From assembly GCA_021789195.1 (NCBI GenBank), contig JAJYJU010000002.1, positions 1-45,249 of the forward strand: a DNA stretch of 45,249 nt. The letters run 5' to 3'. The DNA is from a bacterium. GTDB taxonomy: Bacteria; Patescibacteriota; Saccharimonadia; Saccharimonadales; UBA4665. Positions 8,042-17,183 of the stretch are shown here, in pieces. How positions within the stretch are numbered: the first letter of the stretch is position 1; every line of letters starts with the position of its first letter. A program made the position numbers and the translations under genes. The notes beneath the pieces are model-generated. The model worked only from the letters and a program-made list of their open reading frames with translations. It did not search any database and had not been told where the DNA came from.

Positions 8042-9094
8042 ATGGCGCAAACCAAAACCAAATCAGCCGGCAAAACAAGCAGTGTTGCCAGTGATAGCAA
8101 TAAAGAAGGTAAGACCAAGGCCTTAGGTGCTGCCTTGGAGCAGATTGAAAAACAATTTGGCAAAGGCTCAATTATGAAGTTGGGCGAAAGCCACATAAGC
8201 GCAAACATGGAGTTTAGCTCCACCGGTTGCTTATCTTTAGATATTGCTTTAGGTGGTGGTTTACCAAAGGGGAGAGTCGTCGAGATTTACGGACCTGAAT
8301 CATCTGGTAAGACCACGCTAACCTTGCACGCCATAGCCGAGGTGCAAAAACTGGGCGGCACAGCCGCTTTTATTGACGCTGAACATGCACTTGACCCCAG
8401 CTATGCCAAACGTATAGGTGTTGATGTAGCTAATCTGCTTTTATCGCAGCCGGATAATGGTGAGCAGGCACTTGAAATTACCGAAACCTTGGTGCGCTCT
8501 AACGCGGTCGATTTAATTGTAATCGACTCGGTTGCAGCCTTAGTTCCAAGAGCGGAAATTGAAGGCGATATGGGTGAAAGCTTACCCGGTCTTCAGGCAA
8601 GGTTGATGAGCCAGGCGTTACGTAAACTGACTGGTGTTATTGCTAGGTCAAAAACCACAGTTATTTTCATCAATCAGATTCGTATGAAAATCGGGGTAAT
8701 GTTCGGCAACCCGGAAACTACTACAGGAGGCAACGCGCTTAAATTCTATTCAAGCGTACGCATGGACATTCGTCGTATCGGTCAGATTAAGCAAGGCGAT
8801 GAAGTTATTGGCAACCGCACAAGAGTCAAAGTAGTTAAAAACAAGGTTGCCCCACCGTTTAAAGAATCCGAGTTTGACATCATGTATAACGAAGGCATTT
8901 CAAAAACCGGCGATGTTATAGATTTGGCAGCTGAGCGGGGATTGGTTGAGAAAACTGGCGCATGGTACGCATATAAGGGTGAAAAGATTGCCCAAGGTAG
9001 AGAAGCAGCTAAAACCTATCTAAAGAATAATCCCAAGGCTTTAGAAGAACTTACTAAAGACATACTTGCTAGCGAAAAAACTGATCAAGACTAG
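8042..9094 (+). CDS. recA: Recombinase RecA
   Basis: A 350-residue RecA, the strand-exchange ATPase of homologous recombination and DNA repair. After a 30-residue Lys/Ser-rich N-terminal extension comes the family start [19 protein letters not shown]. Walker A is GPESSGKTT (near residue 83), Walker [13 protein letters not shown], and the MAW/L2 regions include [22 protein letters not shown] and [20 protein letters not shown]. The full-length core is intact. It starts at ATG 8042 after AGGT at 8030-8033. The recX gene follows 13 bases later, the usual order in bacteria, where RecX limits RecA filaments. Confidence 0.98.
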   Translation: MAQTKTKSAGKTSSVASDSNKEGKTKALGAALEQIEKQFGKGSIMKLGESHISANMEFSSTGCLSLDIALGGGLPKGRVVEIYGPESSGKTTLTLHAIAEVQKLGGTAAFIDAEHALDPSYAKRIGVDVANLLLSQPDNGEQALEITETLVRSNAVDLIVIDSVAALVPRAEIEGDMGESLPGLQARLMSQALRKLTGVIARSKTTVIFINQIRMKIGVMFGNPETTTGGNALKFYSSVRMDIRRIGQIKQGDEVIGNRTRVKVVKNKVAPPFKESEFDIMYNEGISKTGDVIDLAAERGLVEKTGAWYAYKGEKIAQGREAAKTYLKNNPKALEELTKDILASEKTDQD

Positions 9095-9107
9095 CAGCAG
9101 GTAAAGT

Positions 9108-9719
9108 ATGATAGTCACGGCGATTAAGCAAATGGCCCATAAGCCGGGTCTATTTAGAATATCCATAGATAATAAGCCGGTTGGTTTTATTTCGGCTCAA
9201 GATGTTGCTAACCTAGGGATAGTTAGTGGCTCTAAGATTGATTCTGGAGTCTATTCTGTTTTAGCTCAAAAGGTAAAGTTTACGACTTATTACCATAAAG
9301 CACTCTTGTTTGCCGACCGCAGACTACACTCAAAGGTTGAGGTCAAAAGATACTTAAAAAGCCATGGCTGCGACATTGAAACAACTGAGCAAATTATAGA
9401 CAAACTGGTTGAGATTGGTGTGATAGATGAAATGAAACTAGCTAATGCTTTTGTAAATGATGCTAAGAACTTAAAACCAATGAGCGCGAAACTGCTTAGG
9501 TATAAGCTAAAAGAAAAGCAAATTGACCCGGAAATAATTAACGAAACTATAACTGGCTCTAATTACGACAACGACCAGGCTCTGGATAAGTTGATTGCCA
9601 GCAAACAATCCCAGTATCTAAATGAGCAGCCACGTTTTTTCCGCTATCTACTGCGCCAGGGCTTTAGTTATTCAGACATTGCTAAACGGATTGGTTCGCC
9701 GGAGCGACCTAAGTTTTAG
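9108..9719 (+). CDS. recX: Regulatory protein RecX
   Basis: A 203-residue RecX family protein that modulates RecA filament growth. The recognisable part begins near residue 60 with tandem three-helix modules: ADRRLHSKVEVKRYLKSHGCD, then VIDEMKLANAFVNDAKNL and SAKLLRYKLKEKQID, and a last module LLRQGFSYSDIAKRI. The N-terminal 60 residues are beta-rich and poorly conserved. It forms an operon with recA (13-base gap, AGGTAAAG as ribosome site). Its stop codon overlaps by four bases the stop end of the convergent PRC-barrel gene. Confidence 0.88.
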   Translation: MIVTAIKQMAHKPGLFRISIDNKPVGFISAQDVANLGIVSGSKIDSGVYSVLAQKVKFTTYYHKALLFADRRLHSKVEVKRYLKSHGCDIETTEQIIDKLVEIGVIDEMKLANAFVNDAKNLKPMSAKLLRYKLKEKQIDPEIINETITGSNYDNDQALDKLIASKQSQYLNEQPRFFRYLLRQGFSYSDIAKRIGSPERPKF

Positions 9720-10234
9720 GTAGCAGTTGCCGGAGCGGTTGCCGTGCTACTAGCCTCCAAATCATAAATAATTACTTTCGTATCGGTTACTTCCTGGACT
9801 TGGCTGCGGTCAATGCTTAAATTGCCCTGAGTGAAGCTTTTAAACACCGACTGGGATACGTACAACTTTTGTATAAACATAGACTCTGAATCAACCGCGT
9901 AATCACTAATCTTGCCAATTCTTTTCTTACTAACCGTTACCACCTGCTTGCCAATTAACGAGTAGTTAATGCCCATAACATCTTTAAGTCTTAATAAATC
10001 GGCCGGGTCACTCAGTGAATCATGGTCGTTTACTATAAAGCCCTTTGGAAGAAACTCGCGTATGTCCTGGTAAACCAAGACCATGGTTTTGTTGCTGAAG
10101 CGGTCTTTACAATATAAGCCTTCAACCTTTAGGTTATTTGGATTAATAATTGGCACAGTAGCTCTACCTATCTCATCGCTTGTGCGTAAAGACATGATTG
10201 GCTTATTGATTAATGTGGCACTTAATTGCAGCAT
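9716..10234 (-). CDS. PRC-barrel domain protein
   Basis: A 172-residue protein from ATG 10232-10234 (MLQLSATLINKP); a further upstream start in the frame would add a non-conserved tail. It looks like two PRC-barrel beta-domains, the first with SLRTSDEIGRATVPIINP and the second with LIGKQVVTVSKKRIGKISDYAVD. PRC barrels are small RNA- or protein-binding adaptor folds, as in RimM. The C-terminus is a low-complexity Ala/Thr tail. TATACT lies 13 bases before the ATG, so any leader would be very short. The gene is alone on its strand between recX and tsaE. Function is unknown. Confidence 0.65.
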   Translation of the reverse strand: MLQLSATLINKPIMSLRTSDEIGRATVPIINPNNLKVEGLYCKDRFSNKTMVLVYQDIREFLPKGFIVNDHDSLSDPADLLRLKDVMGINYSLIGKQVVTVSKKRIGKISDYAVDSESMFIQKLYVSQSVFKSFTQGNLSIDRSQVQEVTDTKVIIYDLEASSTATAPATAT

Positions 10235-10326
10235 AATACTTAAGTTTAGTATAAGGCTAAAGCTAAGTCTTGCGCCAATAACCAAGACTGGAGTTTTAGC
10301 CAAATCCATCAGATAATAGGTTAGCT

Positions 10327-10788
10327 ATGCAAGAGACTAAACAGATTAAGCTTAAAGGAGCCAACGCAACTAAAGATTTTGCATCCGGTATTGGTGCAAG
10401 GTTAAGGGGAGGCGAAGTGTTTGAACTTATTGGTGACCTTGGGGCGGGCAAGACCACTTTCGTCATCGGCTTGGTCAAGGGAGCTAATATTGACGAACCG
10501 GTCAGTAGTCCGAGCTTCACTATTCGTAACGACTATGTGTCTAAAAAGCTGGCTATTGCTCACTACGATTTTTTTAGACTAAGCAAACCGGGTGAGCTAA
10601 GTGAACTCTTAAACGAATCAGTTAATGAATCTAGCACAGTCTCAGTTATAGAGTGGCCGGACACAATAAAGAACGTTTTACCAGATAAACATGTAAAGAT
10701 TGAATTTGTTCCGCAGGCAGATGATTCGCGTTTGCTTAAGCTTAGCTATGCAAAAAGATACGAATATTTATTCGCCACTAAGGCATAA
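10327..10788 (+). CDS. tsaE: tRNA threonylcarbamoyladenosine biosynthesis ATPase TsaE
   Basis: A 153-residue TsaE (YjeE). It binds TsaB-TsaD and its ATPase cycle supports synthesis of the t6A37 modification on ANN-decoding tRNAs. Walker A is GDLGAGKTTF (residues about 37-46), followed by SSPSFTIRNDY and HYDFFRL with the expected Tyr-Asp-hydrophobic pattern, and later VIEWPD, the TsaE WP/EW motif. Length is typical. It lies seven bases before tsaB, so both subunits of the complex are co-expressed; tsaD and tsaC are not in this window. Confidence 0.93.
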   Translation: MQETKQIKLKGANATKDFASGIGARLRGGEVFELIGDLGAGKTTFVIGLVKGANIDEPVSSPSFTIRNDYVSKKLAIAHYDFFRLSKPGELSELLNESVNESSTVSVIEWPDTIKNVLPDKHVKIEFVPQADDSRLLKLSYAKRYEYLFATKA

Positions 10789-10795
10789 TACTAAG

Positions 10796-11188
10796 ATGCT
10801 TAATCTATTAATCAGGACCGACCAGCTAGTAGCTGAATTGTATCTGTTTAGCGATACTAAATGCCTGGCTGAGTATTCATGGAATGCAGAGCGAAGACTA
10901 GCTGAGACAATCAACATCGAGATTGATCGACTGCTAAGCAAAGCCGGCAAAAAGCTTGGAGATTTAAACGGCATCGGCGTATATAGCGGCCCGGGCAGTT
11001 TTACGTCACTTAGAATTGGTCTTAGTACGGCTAATGCACTTGCCCTGGGTTTAGGTATCCCGATTGTTCAATCCAATGATGAAGACTGGAAAGAGCAGGC
11101 TATAGATCTTTTAGAAAAGGGCCAGGACAAGCACATAGTTCTGCCTGAATACGGTGCGCCAGCTAGAATTACTTTGCCTAGGAAATAG
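10796..11188 (+). CDS. tsaB: TsaB-like protein, N-terminal domain only
   Basis: A 130-residue protein from ATG 10796, seven bases after tsaE. It matches the first half of TsaB, the dimerising partner of TsaD: an actin-like fold start LIRTDQLVAELYLF, then GIGVYSGPGSFTSLRIGLSTANALALGLGIPIV, the TsaB signature. Usual TsaB proteins have about 220-230 residues; here the protein stops shortly after the signature and lacks the second domain. No frame continuing the family was seen behind the stop, so it is a natural short form, not an obvious frameshift. The retained domain is the one that contacts TsaD in known structures. Confidence 0.85.
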   Translation: MLNLLIRTDQLVAELYLFSDTKCLAEYSWNAERRLAETINIEIDRLLSKAGKKLGDLNGIGVYSGPGSFTSLRIGLSTANALALGLGIPIVQSNDEDWKEQAIDLLEKGQDKHIVLPEYGAPARITLPRK

Positions 11189-11208
11189 TCAAATATATCT
11201 CTTTTAAA

Positions 11209-11238
11209 TTGACCATGTGTTGCTAAACAGCGTATATT
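11209..11238 (+). promoter_or_regulatory. Promoter of rny
   Basis: TTGACC (11209-11214) and TATATT (11233-11238), spacing 18. The transcript would begin near 11245, giving a leader of about 190 bases before the rny ATG. Confidence 0.6.
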
Positions 11239-11244
11239 TATTCT

Positions 11245-11437
11245 TAGAGCTTGATTCTAGAGAGACTTATCCTATTGTCAGGCCTCTGCAATAACCGTAT
11301 TTAATTAGTTTTGAGGTTAATTTTTTAGAGACAGGACCATATTCTGACTTTGTCGGACTAGTGAAGTGACAGCGATCGTTCGTAAACAATTTCAATAGAG
11401 TCCACTCTTTATACGACCTCCAATAGTAGAAAGGAAG
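11245..11437 (+). other. Long untranslated leader of rny
   Basis: About 190 bases without a convincing open frame between the predicted start of transcription and rny. It contains two similar AGAGA(C) stretches but no strong hairpin or riboswitch that I recognise. The ribosome site GAAAGGAAG sits just before the ATG. Confidence 0.4.
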
Positions 11438-12955
11438 ATGATGGCTATATTATCCATAGTATTAGCTGTGGTGGGCATTGGCGTTGGCTACGGAGCCAGC
11501 TTTTATGTAAGCAAACAAAAAACATCAGATATTGAAAGTAAACTCGAAAAAGAACGTAAAGAAGCTGAGAAAGAGATTGAGAAAATCACATCTCAAGCTA
11601 GAGAAGAGGCTGCTAAGCTTTCTGAAGAGGCCAGAAGAGATGAGCAGAACAGAAGGAAAGAACTTAAGGATTTAGAAAACAGGCTGGTCGTAAGAGAAGA
11701 GTCGCTGGACAAAAAACTTGATGAACTAGATAAGCGCAATCAGAAATTGCGTGCCAGCGAGGATGAAGTAGATAAGCTTAAAGATGAAATCCGAGATATT
11801 CGAGTTAAGCAGCAAGAAAAGCTAGAGAAAATTGCTAAGCTGACTAAAGCTGAGGCTGCAGATAAGCTAATGCAGATGACCGAACGGGATATTAAGAATG
11901 ATCTGATTGGATTGGTTGCTAAACTACAAAACGAAGCTAAGGAAAACGCCGAAGAATCAGCCGCTTTAATAATTACTACCGCAATGGAGCGAATGAGTAG
12001 TGAAGTAACGGCTGAACGCACCATAACTTCTATGAAGCTGGAAGACGAAGAAATGAAAGGCCGCATTATTGGTAAAGAAGGCCGTAACATTCAGGCTCTA
12101 CAGCGCGCGACCGGCGTAGACATAATGGTTGACGATACACCAGGATACATAGTTCTTAGCTCGTTTGACCCGGTTAGGCGAGAAGTTGCCCACCAGGCGC
12201 TTGAAATGCTCATGAAGGACGGAAGAATTCACCCAGGACGCATCGAGGAAGTGGTTGAAAAGGCTCAGAAAAACGTTGAGAAAGATGTTGTTAGAGCCGG
12301 AGAAGATGCGGCCAGAGAAGCTGGCATCATTGGTATTCCTAAAGAGATTCTTCACTTACTTGGGGAGCTTAAGTACCGTACCAGCTACGGCCAGAATGTT
12401 CTTAAACACTCAACCGAAATGGCTCATCTAGCCGGTATGATTGCCGAAGAAGTCGGCGCTAACATTAAGACAACCAAGTATGCCGCTCTAGTCCATGATT
12501 TAGGCAAGGCCTTAACTCATAAGATGGAAGGTAAACACCATCATATATCTGGCGAGATGCTACGCAAATACGGAGCTCCTGAAGAAGTAGCTCTGGCAGC
12601 TGAACAACACCACGACGACGTTGAAGCTACAAGCGTCGAAGCTTTAATTATACGGGTGGTTGATGCCATTAGTGCCAGTCGCCCAGGCGCCAGAAATATA
12701 AGTGCTGAAAACTTTACAGAGCGCATGAAAGAGCTTGAGAATATTGCTAACAGCTTTAGTGGCATAGACAAGAGTTATGCTATTAGTGCCGGTAGGGAAG
12801 TACGTGTATTTGTTCGTCCCCAGCAGATTGACGATCTAAGCGCTATTCGTTTAGCCCGAGATATTGCCACGAAGATTGAATCATCCATGCAATATCCAGG
12901 TACAATTAAGGTCAACGTGATTCGGGAGACCAGAGCAATTGAGTTTGCCAAGTAA
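11438..12955 (+). CDS. rny: Ribonuclease Y
   Basis: A 505-residue RNase Y, the membrane-anchored endoribonuclease that starts mRNA decay in many bacteria lacking RNase E. One N-terminal membrane helix (residues about 3-24) is followed by a long Glu/Lys/Arg coiled coil (to about 185). Next come a KH RNA-binding domain with GRIIGKEGRNIQAL and a metal-dependent HD domain with LKHSTEMA and LVHDLGKAL (HD near residue 351), then HHDDVEA. All catalytic residues are present. Start ATG 11438 follows GAAAGGAAG. The next gene overlaps its end by 17 bases; rny-ymdB pairing is conserved in many bacteria. Confidence 0.96.
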   Translation: MMAILSIVLAVVGIGVGYGASFYVSKQKTSDIESKLEKERKEAEKEIEKITSQAREEAAKLSEEARRDEQNRRKELKDLENRLVVREESLDKKLDELDKRNQKLRASEDEVDKLKDEIRDIRVKQQEKLEKIAKLTKAEAADKLMQMTERDIKNDLIGLVAKLQNEAKENAEESAALIITTAMERMSSEVTAERTITSMKLEDEEMKGRIIGKEGRNIQALQRATGVDIMVDDTPGYIVLSSFDPVRREVAHQALEMLMKDGRIHPGRIEEVVEKAQKNVEKDVVRAGEDAAREAGIIGIPKEILHLLGELKYRTSYGQNVLKHSTEMAHLAGMIAEEVGANIKTTKYAALVHDLGKALTHKMEGKHHHISGEMLRKYGAPEEVALAAEQHHDDVEATSVEALIIRVVDAISASRPGARNISAENFTERMKELENIANSFSGIDKSYAISAGREVRVFVRPQQIDDLSAIRLARDIATKIESSMQYPGTIKVNVIRETRAIEFAK

Positions 12956-13757
12956 AGTCAGGTTCTTATATGTCGGTGACATTATGGGTAGCACCGGGCT
13001 TAATTTAATTGAGTCGGAACTTCCTAAAATAAAGACAGATAAACAGATAGACGTAGTCATTGCTCAGGCCGAGAATGTTAGCGGGGGTAAAGGTTGCATA
13101 AAAGAAGACTTTGAAAGACTTAAAAAGGCAGGAGTGGATTTTTGTACCGGCGGTAACTGGACTCTCTTTCAAAAATCCATTCATCCTGTTCTAGAAGATC
13201 CCAACGAACCTATCATTCGCCCGGCAAACTATCCAAGCGGGACACCTGGGCTGGGCTATAAGTATGCCAAGACAAAATACGGCAAAGTTCTTGTAATTAG
13301 CTTGCTCGGGCAGATAGTCGGCAAGGATAGAAAGCTTAGCTTGGATAGTCCGCTAAAAGTTATAGATGAAATATTAGAGCAGGAGCAACATGTCTCGCGC
13401 ATTGCAACGATAGTTAATTTCCATGGAGATTTCAGTAGTGAAAAAGTAGTTATTGGACACTACTTAAACGGTAGAGTAAGTGCCGTAATTGGCGATCATT
13501 GGCATGTGCCAACCGCCGATGCCAGAGTTTTAAACAAGGGAACGGCACATATTAGCGACGTAGGCATGGTGGGAGCTTTAAATGCCAGCTTGGGCGTAAA
13601 GGCAGACATAATTATTAAACGTTGGCGGGATAATGAAATAAACACCAACGAGATAGAAACAAGCAAACCATGGCAATTAAACGGTCTAATTTTTGATGTC
13701 AATCCAAAGATCGGCAGGGCGCTAAAAATCGAGCCAATTAATCTCACTTATGAATAG
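12939..13757 (+). CDS. YmdB-family metallophosphoesterase with altered active site
   Basis: A 272-residue member of the YmdB/TIGR00282 family, whose characterised members hydrolyse 2',3'-cyclic nucleotides. Motifs are VGDIMGSTG, AENVSGGKG, RPANYPSGTPG, NFHGDFSSEK, GDHWHVPTAD and GTAHISDVGM. The family motif GNHTW reads GGNWTLF here, so the metal-site Asn is kept but the adjacent conserved His is replaced by Trp, and FHAE is FHGD. The start is a TTG at 12939 (a second TTG at 12945 is possible), inside the end of rny, implying coupled translation. Activity may be reduced or different; the fold assignment is secure. Confidence 0.88.
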   Translation: MSLPSKVRFLYVGDIMGSTGLNLIESELPKIKTDKQIDVVIAQAENVSGGKGCIKEDFERLKKAGVDFCTGGNWTLFQKSIHPVLEDPNEPIIRPANYPSGTPGLGYKYAKTKYGKVLVISLLGQIVGKDRKLSLDSPLKVIDEILEQEQHVSRIATIVNFHGDFSSEKVVIGHYLNGRVSAVIGDHWHVPTADARVLNKGTAHISDVGMVGALNASLGVKADIIIKRWRDNEINTNEIETSKPWQLNGLIFDVNPKIGRALKIEPINLTYE

Positions 13758-13771
13758 AGCAGACTTTTTGC

Positions 13772-13777
13772 TATACT
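13772..13777 (+). promoter_or_regulatory. -10 element of tRNA-Pro(TGG)
   Basis: TATACT 15 bases before the tRNA, with TTATGA 18 bases further upstream as a weak -35. Confidence 0.45.
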
Positions 13778-13792
13778 GCCCCTGATATATAT

Positions 13793-13869
13793 CGGGGATT
13801 GGCGCAGTTGGCTAGCGCGCCGCGTTTGGGACGCGGAGGCCGGAGGTTCGAGTCCTCTATCCCCGACCA
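13793..13869 (+). tRNA. tRNA-Pro (anticodon TGG)
   Basis: The cloverleaf folds completely: acceptor CGGGGAT/ATCCCCG, anticodon stem CCGCG/CGCGG with loop TTTGGGA, so anticodon TGG. Discriminator A and an encoded CCA end at 13869. Confidence 0.97.
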
Positions 13870-13888
13870 CATACCATCACAGACCAGT

Positions 13889-15670
13889 TTATTCCTCTAA
13901 GAAACCACCGGATTGATGAGACCAAAGCTTTGCATATATGCCGTTCTTATTACTGAGCAGTTCTTTGTGCGTGCCTTGCTCGGCAATTTTTCCTTGATCC
14001 AACACTACTATTCTATCCATCTTCTGAATCGTGCTTAGTCTATGAGCAATAACAATTGCGGTTCGTCCTTGCATTAGCTTCCAGAGCGACTCCTGTATTA
14101 GGGCTTCACTCTCACTATCTAGCGCACTTGTAGCCTCGTCCAACAGCAAGACAGGAGCATTTTTGAGCATTGCACGGGCTATTGCTATTCGTTGTCTCTG
14201 ACCACCACTGAGCTTTATGCCTCTTTCTCCGACTAAAGTGTCATATTTGTTTGGTAATAGATTTACAAACTCATGGGCGTGAGCCGCTTTTGATGCCGCT
14301 TCAATCTCGTTATCACTCGCACCTTCCTTGCCGTAGCCAATGTTCTCTTTAATTGTTCGGTGAAACATAATTGGCTCTTGAGGAACGTAGGCTATTTTGC
14401 TGCGCAAGTCATCTTGAGTTATTTTGGCAATGTTTTGCCCATCAATTAATATCTCGCCGGCGTCAATATCACTAAAACGCAGCACTAAACGTGTAAAGGT
14501 TGTTTTACCTGAGCCGGAGTGGCCAACCAAGCCTAATTTCTCACCTGGCTTAATCTCGATATTAAAATCACTGAACAGGGCATCGTTGGCACCGTCGTGT
14601 TTAAAATCGACGTGAGCGAAATTGATTTTGCCCTTACGAATCCTGACTTTCTCTGGACGCGCCGGGTCTTTAACCTCTGGCTCAATTTGCAGAATCGACA
14701 CCATGTCACTGGCATCGCCAAATGCCCGGTTGTAATTTCTAAGCGAACTATTGGCAAACATCCAAAGCAGTCCAACCAAGCTACTGGTGTAACTAAAGAT
14801 TAAGAATGCTGTTGCTACGTTTGCTTTGAATAACAAAACACCTAGGATAGCCATAATTAAGGCTGAGGAAGATAGAATTTTTGTTGAGAAGCTAAAGAAA
14901 CTGTTCTGCTTCTGACTGGCGCGCATGATAGCAAGAGTGCCTTCTCTGGTCGTGTTGGTTACTGAGTCAAACTGTTTTCGCTCATATGCACCTCCTGCAA
15001 AGCTTTTAATAGCTAAGACATTGGTTACGCTGTCTGCTAAGTATCCTGTCTGTTTGCTTTCCATGGACGCTTGCTCAGCGCTCAGCATGCGAACTTTCTT
15101 GGTTATAAAAATACTTCCCACTATGAATAGCAGGGCAAAAATAATAAGTATAATTACGAAAAGCAAAGCCCGACCACTAAGAATGATTACCGTAAATACC
15201 ATGCTTGATAGAAGTTGAAGCACTTGAAAGACAGTAGTATCTGAAAATCGGATAAAGCTACCCATTAATTTGTTGGTTTGCGATACTAAAGATCCGCCAA
15301 AACGGTTAGCATGAAAATTAGCGCTTAAATCAAGCAAATGCGAATATACTCTTCGGGCAATATCTCGTTCTACATTGGCTTCAAGCTTCCATTGGAACAA
15401 ATCTAAAATTCTCCACCCAACCCCACCTATTATTAATAGACCTATGTAAAGAAGAATTTCAGGACCAAAACTGCCTAAGATGTTATGCGAAGAATAATCT
15501 CCTTTCGCCAGACGGCCTAGAACTAAAGCTAAAACCAACGGGGGCAGATACTGTTCGAACAGAACAGATAAAGGCACGGCTATCAGTATAGCGATTACGT
15601 AAGCAGGGTAGCGCCAAACATGATGCCAGAAAAATTTAAGTGTTAATTTAGTTGTTGAGTTATCAGACAT
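13889..15670 (-). CDS. ABC transporter, fused permease and ATPase (exporter type)
   Basis: A 593-residue half-transporter of the ABCB/MsbA type that works as a dimer. About six membrane helices occupy residues 1-310. The nucleotide-binding domain has Walker [10 protein letters not shown] (near 383), Q-loop YVPQEP, signature [14 protein letters not shown], Walker [12 protein letters not shown] and the H-loop IAHRLSTI, all intact. The start ATG 15668-15670 follows a strong GGGAGG at seven bases. It is monocistronic, ending just after the convergent tRNA-Pro. The substrate cannot be read from sequence; lipids, peptides or drugs are all handled by this family. Confidence 0.93.
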   Translation of the reverse strand: MSDNSTTKLTLKFFWHHVWRYPAYVIAILIAVPLSVLFEQYLPPLVLALVLGRLAKGDYSSHNILGSFGPEILLYIGLLIIGGVGWRILDLFQWKLEANVERDIARRVYSHLLDLSANFHANRFGGSLVSQTNKLMGSFIRFSDTTVFQVLQLLSSMVFTVIILSGRALLFVIILIIFALLFIVGSIFITKKVRMLSAEQASMESKQTGYLADSVTNVLAIKSFAGGAYERKQFDSVTNTTREGTLAIMRASQKQNSFFSFSTKILSSSALIMAILGVLLFKANVATAFLIFSYTSSLVGLLWMFANSSLRNYNRAFGDASDMVSILQIEPEVKDPARPEKVRIRKGKINFAHVDFKHDGANDALFSDFNIEIKPGEKLGLVGHSGSGKTTFTRLVLRFSDIDAGEILIDGQNIAKITQDDLRSKIAYVPQEPIMFHRTIKENIGYGKEGASDNEIEAASKAAHAHEFVNLLPNKYDTLVGERGIKLSGGQRQRIAIARAMLKNAPVLLLDEATSALDSESEALIQESLWKLMQGRTAIVIAHRLSTIQKMDRIVVLDQGKIAEQGTHKELLSNKNGIYAKLWSHQSGGFLEE

Positions 15671-15977
15671 AGCGGAGCCTCCCGCTCACGCGTTTAGTTT
15701 GATTAGTATGTTTAAATGTATTAAAGAGTGTCTTAAAGTGGTAGTGACCTAGCACACCGATAGGGCGGCTGGATATTGTCCGCGTGTAATCATCTTTGAA
15801 ACCATATCTTAATGCGCCCTTTCCTTTAAGTTGATAAAGATAACGCTAATTCTAACACCTAAGCGACTCTTTAGGCAAAACTTTTAGGCCATACTTAATA
15901 ATTATCTAAGAAGAATTTAGACACTTAGCTACACGGACTTTAACCGGGTTTTTAATTTTAACTTCTGCACCTATTTG
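15671..15977. other. Intergenic region without a gene
   Basis: About 300 bases between the ABC exporter start and the next gene's stop. On the minus strand there is a GGGAGG ribosome site for the exporter and a modest hairpin around 15753-15774. I see no tRNA, known riboswitch or open frame longer than about 15 codons. Confidence 0.5.
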
Positions 15978-16571
15978 TTATTTTGATGACTGCACAGTTA
16001 AATTAGTGCCTGACGCATTTACATGAGCAACGGCGTTTGTTTTACCAAAAGGACTTCCGTTAGTGCCTACTAAAACTTCATCTCCAGCTCTAACGGCTGC
16101 CGAGATATCGTAGTAAGTAACTTGACCTTCTTTATTAACAGTAGCTGCATAAGTGTCGCTACTTGATACATCGACATTACCCGACTGCCCCTCGACAAGC
16201 GTAGCAAAGTAAAAAGTTTCTGGTGGACTACCTCGTTTTAAGGTTCCTTCTTCATTTCCGGCAGGGGTGCCGTCAGAATTTGTGATCACGTTATTATTTA
16301 GCCCCACAATGTCTGAATTAGTCGGCACCAAGGTTAAATTATTAAAGCCCTTAATCGTATTAGGACTACCATATTTATCACCTATTTTTGCTTGCAACTC
16401 ACTAATGGTGCCAGGTTTTACCTTGCCGTCTTTGCTAAGCGTATTATAAGCAGCAGCTACTGTAAGAGCAGATAATGCGACAAAGCCAAGCTTTCGTAAC
16501 GGTCCAGGCTTATATTTTTCTTGCCTAGCGTGTTTTGGTGAAGTTTTTTCTACTGTTTTATATTGATTCAT
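15978..16571 (-). CDS. Hypothetical membrane-anchored extracytoplasmic protein
   Basis: A 197-residue protein I do not recognise. The first 27 residues are charged (Lys/Arg/His/Pro rich), then a short hydrophobic segment LGFVALSALTVAAAYNTL (about residues 28-45) that should be a membrane anchor or signal. The rest is Ser/Asn/Thr/Gly-rich, with VGLNNNVITNSDGTPAG and a C-terminal part YDISAAVRAGDEVLVG that could be a small beta domain. It is probably outside the membrane. TTGCTT-17-TATGCT ends seven bases before the ATG, so the message should be leaderless, and no Shine-Dalgarno is present. Confidence 0.7.
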   Translation of the reverse strand: MNQYKTVEKTSPKHARQEKYKPGPLRKLGFVALSALTVAAAYNTLSKDGKVKPGTISELQAKIGDKYGSPNTIKGFNNLTLVPTNSDIVGLNNNVITNSDGTPAGNEEGTLKRGSPPETFYFATLVEGQSGNVDVSSSDTYAATVNKEGQVTYYDISAAVRAGDEVLVGTNGSPFGKTNAVAHVNASGTNLTVQSSK

Positions 16572-16578
16572 AAACTAA

Positions 16579-16607
16579 AGCATAACACTAATGCTTTATA
16601 AAAGCAA
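16579..16607 (-). promoter_or_regulatory. Promoter giving a leaderless message for the gene at 15978-16571
   Basis: TTGCTT (16602-16607), 17-base spacer, TATGCT (16579-16584). Only seven bases separate the -10 from the start codon. Confidence 0.55.
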
Positions 16608-16699
16608 GTATATTTTATTATATTGTTATATTTTTCATTCATTTTTGTTAAAAACGGCATAAAGTAAATATATACACTGAAGCATAAGGAGCTAATCTG

Positions 16700-16993
16700 A
16701 TGCACCAAGTATTTACAGAAAGTAGCTTTAAGTTTGAATCCAGAGATCAAATTCCTGATCATATAGAGGCGGTACCTGATTCTTTCGCTCACCCTGCTAG
16801 GTATCATCTTGATGGAGTTGATCAATTATCACATACATTTCCGCTTGCCAGAGATATATCTGACCTTCCAACAGCTGAGATATTGCGAGATGCTCGTCTC
16901 AGGCTTATAGAACAAACAAAGAATGCTAGCACTTCCAGCAAGCTTGGAACCCAGGTTCTCGTGGTACTAATCTATCCAAGATCAATAACTTAA
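16700..16993 (+). CDS. Hypothetical small protein
   Basis: A 97-residue protein with no recognised family. It is supported by a strong ribosome site: AAGGAG at 16686-16691, eight bases before ATG 16700. The N-terminal two thirds are acidic and His/Asp/Pro-rich, followed by a helix-like stretch [19 protein letters not shown] and a short hydrophobic end [12 protein letters not shown]. No signal peptide. It stands 42 bases before tRNA-Pro(CGG). Confidence 0.6.
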   Translation: MHQVFTESSFKFESRDQIPDHIEAVPDSFAHPARYHLDGVDQLSHTFPLARDISDLPTAEILRDARLRLIEQTKNASTSSKLGTQVLVVLIYPRSIT

Positions 16994-17035
16994 GACAAAC
17001 AGATGCACTCGAGTGATATACTTGGAAAGTTAAAT

Positions 17036-17112
17036 CGGGGTGTAGCGCAGCTTGGTAGCGCGCAGCGTTCGGGACGCTGAGGTCGTCCGTTCAAATCGGA
17101 TCACCCCGACCA
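17036..17112 (+). tRNA. tRNA-Pro (anticodon CGG)
   Basis: Acceptor CGGGGTG/CACCCCG, anticodon stem CAGCG/CGCTG with loop TTCGGGA, giving anticodon CGG; A73 and encoded CCA. TATACT at 17017-17022 is its likely -10. Confidence 0.97.
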
Positions 17113-17183
17113 ATTTCCATCTTGCTACTGCTTGCTAAAAATAAAGAAATAAAACACTATTATAGCAAAGCAGGAGTGACAGA

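Noticed and set aside
12098-12355. Antisense frame inside rny
   Set aside because: Shadow of the KH region of RNase Y; no start signal.
16568-16825. Antisense frame over the start of the small gene at 16700
   Set aside because: Low-complexity Phe/Cys-rich sequence, no ribosome site; the plus-strand gene has a strong AAGGAG.
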